A stretch of 64,000 nt of DNA from Paramacrobiotus metropolitanus (lineage: Eukaryota > Tardigrada > Eutardigrada > Parachela > Macrobiotidae), in NCBI RefSeq assembly GCF_019649055.1, contig NW_026570221.1:3658001-3722000 (forward strand), in the 5' to 3' direction. Of the stretch, positions 43,901 to 53,809 are shown one piece after another. Position 1 is the first letter of the stretch. Each line of letters starts with the position of its first letter. Made by a program: the position numbers and the translations under genes. Under the pieces are notes generated by a model. It was not told the DNA's origin, searched no databases, and was given only the letters and a program-made list of their open reading frames with translations.

Positions 43901-45626
43901 ATTTGCTGATTACGAGTTTACGACAACCACATCATCGTCTATGTAATATGTATCCCACTGTAATTAGATAAGACGCACATCTGTATTGCAAGAAAAAATC
44001 AGAATCAAATCATAACTTTAGAAATGAAATGAGGGACCATGAAATTGCCCAGTTGTAAGAGAATGAAGATAACACCTTAAATCTGTTTTCTTCGACTTCC
44101 GCTTACAGTAATAACGGGCTGTTAAGCGCCCTGAAAAACTGCAGTGCAATTTTTCAAAATTGAAAGATTATAAACAATTGTGAAATAGTAAAGAAGATGC
44201 ATCCACTCAATTCTGTGCCTCAGGAAATTCTCGTCGCATTGTTAAATAATTTTATTATTCCCCGGGAATTCGTCATCATAATGTGTTAACCGCGCGCACA
44301 ACGTCTTCCGTGCCCGTAGCTTACGGTAAATAAATGAGAGTGTAGTAAGAAATTCGAAATTCACTTTCGCATAATTAACACAACGAAAGTTTTTGAAAAA
44401 AATAGTAGTAAGTGAATGACTGACCTTTTAATGAAGTCTGCGCGGCATCTGGGCCAGAGGCCAGCTGCAACTAAAAAACTGCAACTAACATTGTAAATTA
44501 ATACACATCGGCACGCTGTTTTACATATGTACATGTACGAGTTATATACTCGTAATATGTATATAATTATGCACACAGGATACATACAAGCATACGAAGT
44601 TAGGCGCCGGTATTTATGCAGCTGCAATACATAACCGAAGGTTGCAAGAAAACACGGATATTATAATATATGCAACGAAAATTAGATGTACTTATAGAAA
44701 TATTCAAGTACCGATGTAGGTATAGAGATTATAGAGATACTTGATACGCCATCCTCCGCTCTGTGCCTGGCGCCACACAAATCACTGCAGTAGCTATTAA
44801 TGATTCGATGGCCGTCTGAACAATTTCGCTGGATGCCGCAAAGTAGACAGAATCATTCACACCAGCTACTAAATTCAATTAATAAATAATCATCGCTGAT
44901 GCGCTGAATGCATGATTCGATCCTTGTTGTCCAATGTGGGATCAAACCCAAAAATTACTGTCCTCAGTTAATGTGATCTGCTAAATGGAGGATGAAGGCC
45001 AAAGTGCAGCAAGGAATACGGGTAATTTTTGAAGAAAAAATTCTGGAGAACTTTGCACAGCGGAGCATCACTCAACAGCCGAAGAACAGCGCAAATACAC
45101 TGTACTAGTCGACAGCTATCGGCACTGATCATGCTCGTGCAACGGAGACCAAACTACAACGACGAACAATAATCGCAGATAATCTTCGGTATGCATCGTA
45201 TCGAAGCCAGATAAGTGGCTCAACCCGCTACCTTGACAGCTAAGTGCCTCCCTCTAATCCTTATAACAGAGGAATAGACAAAGCAGTTATCGTGTTTGCT
45301 CTTCCATCCCTGACAATGCGTTGCTGCAAACTGTATGTGGAAAGTATATATGTTATATGCATGTGTGGAAGAATTTAGACAGTCCTTTCTTCATTTAATG
45401 CTTGCGCTCAGCCGAAGCTAGGCAAACTGGCAAAGCTAATCGGCCCGTGCGCAAAAATCAGATTCCTTCGGGAACGTTACATAAGGCCTCATATTAAGCC
45501 AAGACTATACAGATGCATATCAAACACCAAAGTACTGTTATTATTCAGAAATGATCAGTCAGGAACAAGAAAATGAAAAACGCACGAGGATATGGTAGTG
45601 TTAGTTATTCGTCAGTGAACTCCATC
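43901..45626. other. Intergenic, nothing recognised
   Basis: No gene, tRNA or clear repeat could be supported on either strand. Confidence 0.4.
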
Positions 45627-46105
45627 TTACATTATGGTACAGCATCCAAACTTATTAAAATTGCGTCCGTTGCGTGTCCGCTCACTAGCAGCGCGTTTTT
45701 CGGCAAGTGATTTCATCCGCTGTTCGTAAAGAGCCTGAAAGCGAGCCGCTTCCGCATTCAGATACGCAATGTATTCCCAGTCCTGCAATGTTCACAGTTT
45801 ACAGATGGTAGAGTTTAGACTGCAACGGTATAAAGGCATCTAAATCATTTTTCCTCTAAAAAATTGTAGTGAAAATAATAATTTGTGAAGACAACAATTT
45901 ACAGAGATACAGCGGAATTAGAAGCGGTAGCAAGATAAAAGTACTTGAAATTACAAGCTAACGAATTTACAAACCTCTAAATGATTTATTTATTACGTTC
46001 GCTATGACGTTGAAATATTCAAAACACATTCAAAATACTTGCGTTTTGAGAAAATACTTACATTTGCAAAAGTTTTCGGTTCGGCTTCCCCACAGACATC
46101 CCCTT
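45627..46105 (-). CDS. 3' end of a gene encoding a CaaX-tailed, probably prenylated protein
   Basis: Two minus-strand exons have clean splice signals. A 44-nt micro-exon (46105..46062) lies between CCTTTACAG and GTAAGTATT. The terminal exon (45782..45627) follows ACATTGCAG. Read in phase they give GDVCGEAEPKTFAN, then DWEYIAYLNAEAARFQALYE, QRMKSLAEKRAASERTRNGR and the end NFNKFGCCTIM before TAA. The terminal exon is open in only one frame. The charged, alanine-rich segment is likely helical. The C-terminal CTIM after an extra Cys is a CaaX box, predicting farnesylation or geranylgeranylation, possibly with palmitoylation, and membrane attachment. CCxIM ends are known in other lipid-anchored proteins, but the rest does not match any I can name. 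Upstream exons were not found to 47.5 kb with confidence. Confidence 0.6.
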
Positions 46106-48588
46106 CTGTAAAGGACAATAATTATTAAGAGTCAAATTTATTTTATTAATCTTAATCTTGTCTTAAGTAGAGATTCTACCGATTTCGACCTCTTTTCACT
46201 GTTCTCTCTGGCGAAATGCGTGTCCTTGTGTTGCATGCTAACTATGCATTTCACCAAACACTATGATATTTTCACTACATAAGTTAGAAGTTTGAACTCG
46301 GTTTGGGTATTTTAAAGTGTAAAAGTTACTGATTTAAAGTCGTTATTTTGCGGACGCATTAACAATTCAAGCAGATTTTTTAAATTTTTCATTCAAGCAC
46401 AACAATGTGTTCCGATGGAATGACTAAAGTATTGTGGAGCGATTTTTCAAAAAAACCCATCCGGTGCTGCAAAAAACAAACTTTATTACACCCAAAGTTA
46501 CTTTTTTTTATTTGTTAAAGAGTACATAAACATTTTCCACGAAAACGCTTCACAATTCTTTTTGAAAATGATTTTTCTGAAGTCTGATCAAAGTTAGAAA
46601 TTTTCTGAAACCTTTGCGAATTGTTATTGATCTTAGAAGTTGTTTTTCGAAAATTGTTCAGGATGGGACGAAGAACCTTCTTTTGTACTGCGCTTTCCTT
46701 TGGTCTTACCGATTCTGCGCATGCAGTGCCGCCACACTAGATTGTGTGCACACCGAAGAGGGGACTTTGGCCACTCTTTCAGGTGCACTCACGGGACAGC
46801 GCTATATCTTTCCATTGTCTAGCGCCTTTGTCATGCTCTATGCGTCCTCACTGTGTAAACATGAGCCTTGTCTGCTCCTACCACACTTGCTAACTGGCAT
46901 GGTATATAACAACCACAAGGCATCTTTCAGAATGAAAGAAGCGCTTCTTGAAGCAATCTTACTTTCACCGATTTTGACCACAGGTGGCAGTAGTGTAGAA
47001 AGATACGCCAGCCCGCCGAATCGCTCCTGGTCGGCAACGAAAAAACTTGAATAACTTTTTTCTTTTCACCGTAATTTTACTAAACTTCCGCCCAGTGATA
47101 GATGTCACCCTTCTTATTACAACTGTAGAATTTCGAAAATCTCGTTTTCCATCTTGCGACCATAGTACAAATTCTCCTTAATCTAGTCTTGATACTCCAA
47201 CGTTTCAGGGTAAATTGGTTAAGTAATCACTATTCCCACAGTCTGCAGCAAATTTTGAACGTCTAAACAGAATTTTACGGTATAGGAGTCAAAATGTAAA
47301 CAAACAGCAAAACAACGGTCATTTTGTTCGTTGATTTTTGCCCAGAAGGGGCTTTTTTGAGTTTATTCTAACGTTAAATCTACCATCATGCAACGAACAA
47401 AATTTTCGAGAGGCGAACCGATAACTGGTCCCTGGTAAACAGTAATAATTAGGCTTGTACAATAGTACCTATTATACTTGCGGATACAGCCATCGATTCC
47501 AAATTCCACACAAAATAATAAACGAGTTTTTAATAGCTGTTATACAAATTTTGATTCAGTTAATCAGCCAACAGAAGTTTATATTAAAAAAGTCGCACTT
47601 TGAGATTTCTTTATGCACACTAAGCCAATGTACAACATCACTTGTACTCGCATAGTACGTATCGGTATATTTTGTATTATAACACATATAAAAGATGAAG
47701 ATTCAACTAGTAAAATAAAATCAGCGGACCGGGGTTGTGCACTCCTGTCAGTCGCTGCCGGCCCTATGTTGGTCGGGACAAGAATCTTGCCAAATGGAAG
47801 GAGACAGGGAGATCGGTCGAAGCAGAGGATTAGCGAATAATAGCGTCTTCCCTAAAGATGTGCTTGCTGTCTATCTGTTTAGAATTCTCTGAGTCTGGTT
47901 CTGTTGAACGTCTTGCTCTCGCTTGCGAGCTGCCGCATACGATCTGCCTGTTGCAGTGTTATAGCCTCCATTGTAACTCTGCGTGAGCGAATTAACGTAC
48001 TTTGCATAGAATGTTCTGTCTGTCACCTGAGTAATGCATTGCTGAGTATATAAACCGATCCGTGTTCGGAACAAATATGTAGCCGAATTAAATAAATCCG
48101 AATAAAGCAATCGCAAAGTACGGCTTTTTTTAAGCTAAGTCGCAGTCAAGCTGAACAGAGGTTAGCTACAGATAGGCAAGATACATAAAATAAAGGCGGC
48201 CCCATAGTCAACCTGTTTTTGAGACGGAGAAAAGGTTTCTCGAGGGCCAGGCGTCGACGGAGTTTCCGTGGTAACGGATTTCCCACGACACGGTCACTCT
48301 ACGCATACGCAGGACCAGCTGAAAGTACGTTTTGACCAGGGGCCAAGGCTGACACTATTTCAAGCCGGTTCAGAGGAATGATACCGTACTGTAGCCGTAA
48401 ATCAAAATATTACAAATTTCCCGCATCCTGTCCTGCTCATATCCCATCACGACTGACTTCCTTTAACCTTTAAACGGAAATTTACAGTAATTTGAAACGA
48501 AATGTTATTGAATTGATTGCCGATAAGTTATTAGCTAATGAGATTTATTTCACAAAATGCGGTAACATCACAGTTCCAAAACAGCAAG
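46106..48588. other. Intergenic or intronic DNA, nothing firmly recognised
   Basis: This may include introns and undetected exons of the minus-strand CaaX gene. A 146-codon + frame at 46614..47054 lacks any recognisable motif. No repeat family was identified. Confidence 0.35.
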
Positions 48589-48849
48589 TCAAAGTAACAA
48601 AATTTCATTTAACGCTGCCGCTCCTTCCATCGTCCCGAGCACGGAAGCAGCGTTGCCTCGCTGAATTTCCAGCGACAGACGTTGACGGAGATACTCATGG
48701 GAGCGAGGCTCTCCCGTATGCTGTCGGAGTCGTTTGCCAATTTCTTTTACTAAACGGCTAGCTGATTTTCCCCATGGTCCAAGAGTTTCAAAGGCCAGCG
48801 GTGTGAAGATGTATCTGCCCAGCAGGTACGAGTACAATGCCGCTTGCAT
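48589..48849 (-). mobile_element. LINE ORF2 C-terminal fragment
   Basis: The minus-strand translation contains FTPLAFETLGPWGKSASRLV, then GEPRSHEYLRQRLSLEIQRG and NAASVLGTM. This is the characteristic end of one group of invertebrate non-LTR reverse transcriptase proteins (ETLG.WG ... QRGNAASVLGT). The fragment is 5'-truncated to about 85 codons and ends in a stop after EILLL. Confidence 0.7.
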
Positions 48850-49142
48850 TAGTTATTAGCTTGCATAAGTTGTGTTTATTCGGTTAGTCCGGAAGTGTTG
48901 TGTGCCGCACTATGGGGCGTCATCCTGTGATTAATAATAATAACGGAATTTATTGTCCTTCGCTACGGAGCATTGCCCCCTTTAAGCTAAGACAGAAAAG
49001 ATGGAAAACAAACAGAAATTTTCGTGTAAAAAGAAGGATGTTGTATCCAAGATCAAACAGATTCTACAGATATCACTTGGAGCCTCCTGTACAGTCAGTT
49101 TCAGCTGAAATTTAACAAAACAACAACGACAGCACATATGTT

Positions 49143-50431
49143 TCAAGCGGCAAACTGAGGGTGATTCTTAATCCACAGAGGATGCTTCTTAATCCACGTA
49201 AGTTTCATCCAATCCACGTCGTCGAGTGCCTTCTGGAACGCAGAGAGGGACTTGTAGGATTCTGGAGGTAAAGGAAGCTCATTCCACAAGGTCGCAAGTT
49301 GCTCCACGTGCGATCCATGGACAGCAGTCACGGTAGTTCCGCATACTGATGTTGGAGCCGGCATTATTGGGTGAGGATGGTGAGCCATATAACAGATTGA
49401 AGCGCAGCAGCCGAACCGACAAACTTTACAAAACAAAAATTTCCTAGCGGGACTTTACAAAACCATAATTTATACACAAAAACAAGCGCTTTCTTTACAC
49501 GGGGTAACTTGAGGCTATCCCATTTTAGTTCCTTTAAGCGTTCTTCGTAATCCGACATATTACTTCCGAGACGAATGCTTTTCACAAAGCGAACTTGGCA
49601 CTTTTCAATGATATCACTAGACATTTTAAGTACTGGGTGGACACAGGAAGCACAGTAATCGATTACCGGTAAAACTAACGACTCGAACAGGTGGATTTTA
49701 GCGCCAGAATGAGAAAACCTAAATAATCGATTAATATACATAATTCTTCGGTTGCATTTGGAAAACAGTTTTTCGCAGTTTTCTTTCCAGCTCAGTTTAC
49801 GATCAACCTGAACACCTAAATACTTGACGACATCACTTTTCTGAACATCACTGCCATTTATGTAGTAATTGTTACAGTTCATAATTTCTCGCCTTAAGGA
49901 AAAACAAACATGCACTGATTTGCCTGCGTTCAAGGACAGACAGTTTTCTTTTAGCCATTCGTTAACACACGCGATATCCTCTTGCAGTAGCTTGCAGTCA
50001 TTGTTATTAATTAGTGGACGCAAAATTACCATATCATCAGCAAAAACAAAAATCTTGCTGCCGTTTTTAAGCACAGCAAGAATCGCGTTTAATACGCAAA
50101 TGAACAAAAGTGGACCTAGAACTGACCCCTGAGGTACACCACTTATCACTGATAAAATGTCAGAAATAGCGTCCTCAACTGAAACGCACTGAGATCTCTC
50201 TTTAAGGTAGTCGTAAATCAGATGCACAATCTGACTTGGTAGATTTAAATCAACAAGGGCTTTTACAATCGAGTCGTGTGACAATTTATCAAATGCTTTT
50301 GAACAGTCCAAAAATACTGCATCAGCTTCTATGCCATTTGAAATGAAATCACTAATTACTTTAGTAAAAATAAACAGCTGATGGCGGGGACTCTGGGCTG
50401 ATGCTGCTGGACCGCAGTCGCTGAGCTGCAA
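49143..50431 (-). mobile_element. Non-LTR retrotransposon reverse transcriptase fragment (Jockey/CR1-like)
   Basis: The minus-strand frame begins inside the reverse transcriptase domain. Motifs in order: FLDCSKAFDKLSHDSIV, SGVPQGSVLGPLLF, the catalytic box FVFADDMVI, LNAGKSVHVCF and VVKYLGVQVDRKLSW, followed by the C-terminal region PVIDYCASCVHPVLK. Endonuclease and ORF1 are missing, so the copy is 5'-truncated, the usual LINE outcome. Near 49430 the homologous frame shifts by one. The tail (LATLWNELPLPPESYKSLSA) continues in the other frame to a stop at 49143. The element is dead. Confidence 0.85.
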
Positions 50432-50435
50432 TAAT

Positions 50436-51404
50436 TTCGAAGGTATGAAGGAAGTTCAGACCTTCGAAATCTTGCAGCTCAGCTTAAGGAGAGCAACGGT
50501 CGCAGTTCGCAATACGGACTACTTCCACTTCGATCCGCAATCGGTTAGTATGCGTCCACCTTGTGAATTACACTGACGGTTTCCTATCTGCTGCTTGTAA
50601 GTGGTTTCTTCATAACATACATATATACTGTATATATTTATTTGTCATGTATTAATGTATACAAATGTTGATCTATATAAATGTCTCAAAGACAAGGCAA
50701 AACTGAAAGCGTGACCCGACGTTTCACGACAGCGGTGTGCCGTGGCCGGGAAAGTTGGACAGTTACGGCCAGCTGGATGTGGACAAATCCGCATTAAAAA
50801 TGGTAGTACTACGGTTTCAAAATATATGAAAATGTTTAATCTTACTGTATATACCTTTAGAAAACTAATAAAATTAATTAAAGTCAAACGACGGCGTTTT
50901 TCAACCGCAAATAAAGTTTTTCTGTCAAAATAATTGACTACCCAACTGTCCTGCCGGCGAAGGGTCTGACCGCGATGTCTTCGTGTTACTTCTCTTATAT
51001 CTGACGCAGACGATACCCATGCACAGTCATCTAGAGACTAGAGCGGTAGCGAGGTGAAGTTGATGAAAAAACGGTGTTTTCAGTAACCTGATACCGGTTG
51101 TCAACACTTTTTAAAAACTGCGGTCTCCCGTTTTCTTAGTTGTCTTCGTCGAAATATCGCGGCTGCCCAAAAAGGCGGAAACCAAAATTTTTTGGAGCGC
51201 TTTGCTGCCTAATAAAACGATCTCGCCCAACACGTTCTAGCGCTGAATGTTAGTAAATGTTACTTTAATAATAATTGTTTACTTTACTTTAATATGTAAT
51301 TGTTACTTTTTTCTTTCTCTATCGCTCGCGAAAAAGCCTCTTGTGCAAGGCAGCTTGGCGCGGAGCTTAAGAAGCCAGCCAGCCAATCAGCGCGCTGCAT
51401 CTTT
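50436..51404. repeat. Inverted duplication, arm 1 (partner 57320-58420)
   Basis: Reverse-complement match to 57320..58420. Landmarks: GCTCTCCTTAAGCT-type tract, CCGTAGTACTACCATTTTTA, GGCCACGGCACACCGCTGTC, TCGGGTCACGCTT, ATACCGGTTGTCAACACTTT, and GCGAAAAAG(C/G)CTCTTGTGCAAGGCAGC. The 58027 MITE is absent from this arm. Confidence 0.8.
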
Positions 51405-51981
51405 TTGTATACTGTAAGTATTCAAGAAAGCCCCTTGAGTACAGTTTTGGTTCAGGTTTTGTGTTTACCACTTGGGCAGTGGGCATCGTACAAATATTTG
51501 CATAGGAGACTGAGTCTGAAGGACAAAGATTTCTATGTAGCCTGGTCCGGATCCAACCGTGCACCGCCTCGGGACAATAAAGTGTGGATGGAAAACGGCG
51601 ACACGCAGTGCCCGCCGGCGCCGATCTGATTGGCTTAAACTGATGGAATGTATTTATACAAGCCAACATCATAATGGCCATCGACATTTTTGCCCGAAAA
51701 TCCTGAGAACACTACAATGTACTACTCATACTGAAGGAATTATGGGTGTTTGATTTTCACAGCCGTTGGAGTGGGAAACAATATTATACATTTTGTTAAG
51801 AAATTTCTGCGTTCCTCCTGGTTAATGGATTAGCCACAAACACCTTCCTGGTTGAAGTGACTACGGTTGCACGACCGTAGCGCCCCCGATCCCATACAAA
51901 ATTTATTCTAAATTTCAAACTATGTGTCTTTATTAGCACAAGCCAGTCACACTGCAAATTTTGTTAATAAACCAAGAATAA
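51405..51981. other. Intergenic, nothing recognised
   Basis: No supported gene or repeat; it lies between the inverted arm and the second LINE tail. Confidence 0.4.
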
Positions 51982-52230
51982 TTATAACAGAAAAATTTCT
52001 CGTAAGTTGTCCGTTACATCCATAGTTCCAAAAACGGACACCGCATTTCCCCGTTGAATTTCGATAGACAGACGCTGGCGTAGAAATTCATGTGATCGAG
52101 GTTCACCAGTGTGCTGCTGCAGTCGCTTGCCGATTTCCTTCACTAGAGCGGATGCCGACTTGCCCCATGGTCCGAGTGTTTCGAAGGCTAACGGCGCGAA
52201 AATGTATCTACCATCGAGGTACGCGTTCAA
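51982..52230 (-). mobile_element. Second LINE ORF2 C-terminal fragment
   Basis: The minus-strand translation GRYIFAPLAFETLGPWGKSA, then GEPRSHEFLRQRLSIEIQRG and NAVSVFGTM is closely related to 48589..48849. It is 5'-truncated at nearly the same place, which suggests the same source element. Confidence 0.7.
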
Positions 52231-52390
52231 ACTATTAGTTGAAGTCTCGATGTGCCGACGGTAAAATTAAGAGGATTAATTTTAAAATATTTTTCCACTA
52301 ATTTAAAAAAAAAATAACAAGCACGAAATACAAGATGAAAAAATACATAGAAAAACACAATTTTTTTTGTAAAATATAAAAAGCTGAAGA

Positions 52391-52684
52391 GTGGAGGTCA
52401 ATCCTGCTTCATTAGTCAACCGGTGCATAGAACTGAATCCCGAAGTATTTGTTTACTTTAAAGACGATCACTCCCAAGATTGTAGCAAGCGATATTGCAT
52501 GAAATCGACGAAGGATCGATACGAGAGAATTTCGACCAGAAATAAGAAAAACTATCAAGTTTTCCGTACTATGGCCGAACACGTCTTTAAGTTTTACTCT
52601 TTCAAGACCCTCGAAAGTATATTTTGCTCGATTAACGAACTGTTTGTAAGATACCGCTTGCAACATGATGCATTTTTCAGCTGA
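52391..52684 (+). CDS. Unrecognised 97-aa open frame
   Basis: Begins MEVNPASLVNRCIELNPEVF and is rich in charged and aromatic residues (DDHSQDCSKRYCMKSTKDRY). No domain, signal peptide or membrane segment is seen. The opposite strand is also open over the same interval, so coding direction is uncertain and chance is possible. Confidence 0.2.
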   Translation: MEVNPASLVNRCIELNPEVFVYFKDDHSQDCSKRYCMKSTKDRYERISTRNKKNYQVFRTMAEHVFKFYSFKTLESIFCSINELFVRYRLQHDAFFS

Positions 52685-53445
52685 ATCAAATCGTTTTCGT
52701 TGCAAGAAAGTGCTACAAAAGAAACCAAACTAATAGCACACTGTGCAGACATAATAGAAGGATTCCTGCAGTTTCCTGGACGAGTGGCAACTGGAAAAAT
52801 CGAATGAGCTACCGTGAATCTCAACAACTGTATCCACATTCTGGTATTTTGTTAATTCTTTGGTAAAGTGAAATCCCCGGCGGCTACGATCCTGAGCCCT
52901 TGAGGGCAGTGCCCCTGGGACAGTGCCCCTGGGGGCAGTGCTCCTGTATAACAGACACCTCTCTGTAACATTCAGAAAGCCTGGAACGGAGGGTGTATGT
53001 TATAGAGAAGTTTCATTAGTGCATTAGCGCTGCAACTTGTACGTGTACAAATCACGCATACTTACATACAAGTGATACAACTAAGACGTTTTCGCAATTG
53101 CCATTGGCTGGCCCGGCCTACTTTTGCCTACTTGTATAGATGTATGCGTGAATTGTATACATACAAGTAACAAACGCAAATGCACTATTGTATTGAGTGG
53201 TGAGATAAGCGGTCCCACATGCTGGTCATCGGACAGTGGCTGCAATTATGAATTAAATTTAATCGATTATTCTCAGGTGACATGCAAAGTGTTCCGACAA
53301 CTTAACAAAAAAAAAACAGAAAAACGGAAAATATAAAAAGCACAAAATACAACGTGAAAAAACTGAAAAATAATTATTTTATTAAATATATGAAACTGAA
53401 GGGTGGAGGGCAGTTGTGTTGCATTAACAATCACGTTCAGCTTAT
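52685..53445. other. Intergenic, short local repeats
   Basis: CAGTGCCCCTGGG is repeated near 52907-52935. Nothing else is recognised. Confidence 0.35.
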
Positions 53446-53588
53446 CCGAGTCCCGTAGCGTTTTCTTTTGAGAGTCCCGTAGCGTTTTCTTTTCCGAGTC
53501 CCGTAGCCGAGTCCCGTAGTGTTACCGTCGTGGGAGTGATCGTCCGTAAGGTTCTTACCTTACGGACGATCACTCCCACGACGGTAAC
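53446..53588. repeat. Direct repeats followed by a perfect 68-bp hairpin
   Basis: GAGTCCCGTAGCGTTTTCTT occurs twice and GAGTCCCGTAG twice more, shortened. A perfect inverted repeat then spans 53521..53588: 32-nt arms starting GTTACCGTCGTGGGAGTGAT around a TCTT loop. Confidence 0.85.
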
Positions 53589-53809
53589 ATGGGGTTCTGC
53601 AAGACTTCGCCATTAATTCCTTAAAAGACTCATGCAGACGTAATTTCTCTCCATCATTACCAAACAACAAACAAAACAACGAAAAGAAGCGAGATGAAAG
53701 AATTGCTCTTTCAGTTCGTTTCGCTTCGTTGTTTTTTCCTCTAAGGAATTGTTAAGGCAGTTCCAAGTCCAGCTTAGCGCATCGTTCAAATGCATCAGAT
53801 CTTGATTGC

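Noticed and set aside
46794-46870. Possible extra minus-strand exon (ACACAG...CCC|GTGAGT) of the CaaX gene
   Set aside because: Good-looking splice sites, but all three frames contain stops over 58 nt.
46614-47054. 146-codon + frame
   Set aside because: No recognisable motif, unremarkable composition and no splice or homology support.
47871-48116. Minus-strand 81-codon frame, considered as an LTR-retrotransposon gag start
   Set aside because: No LTR pair, primer-binding site or zinc knuckle could be found.
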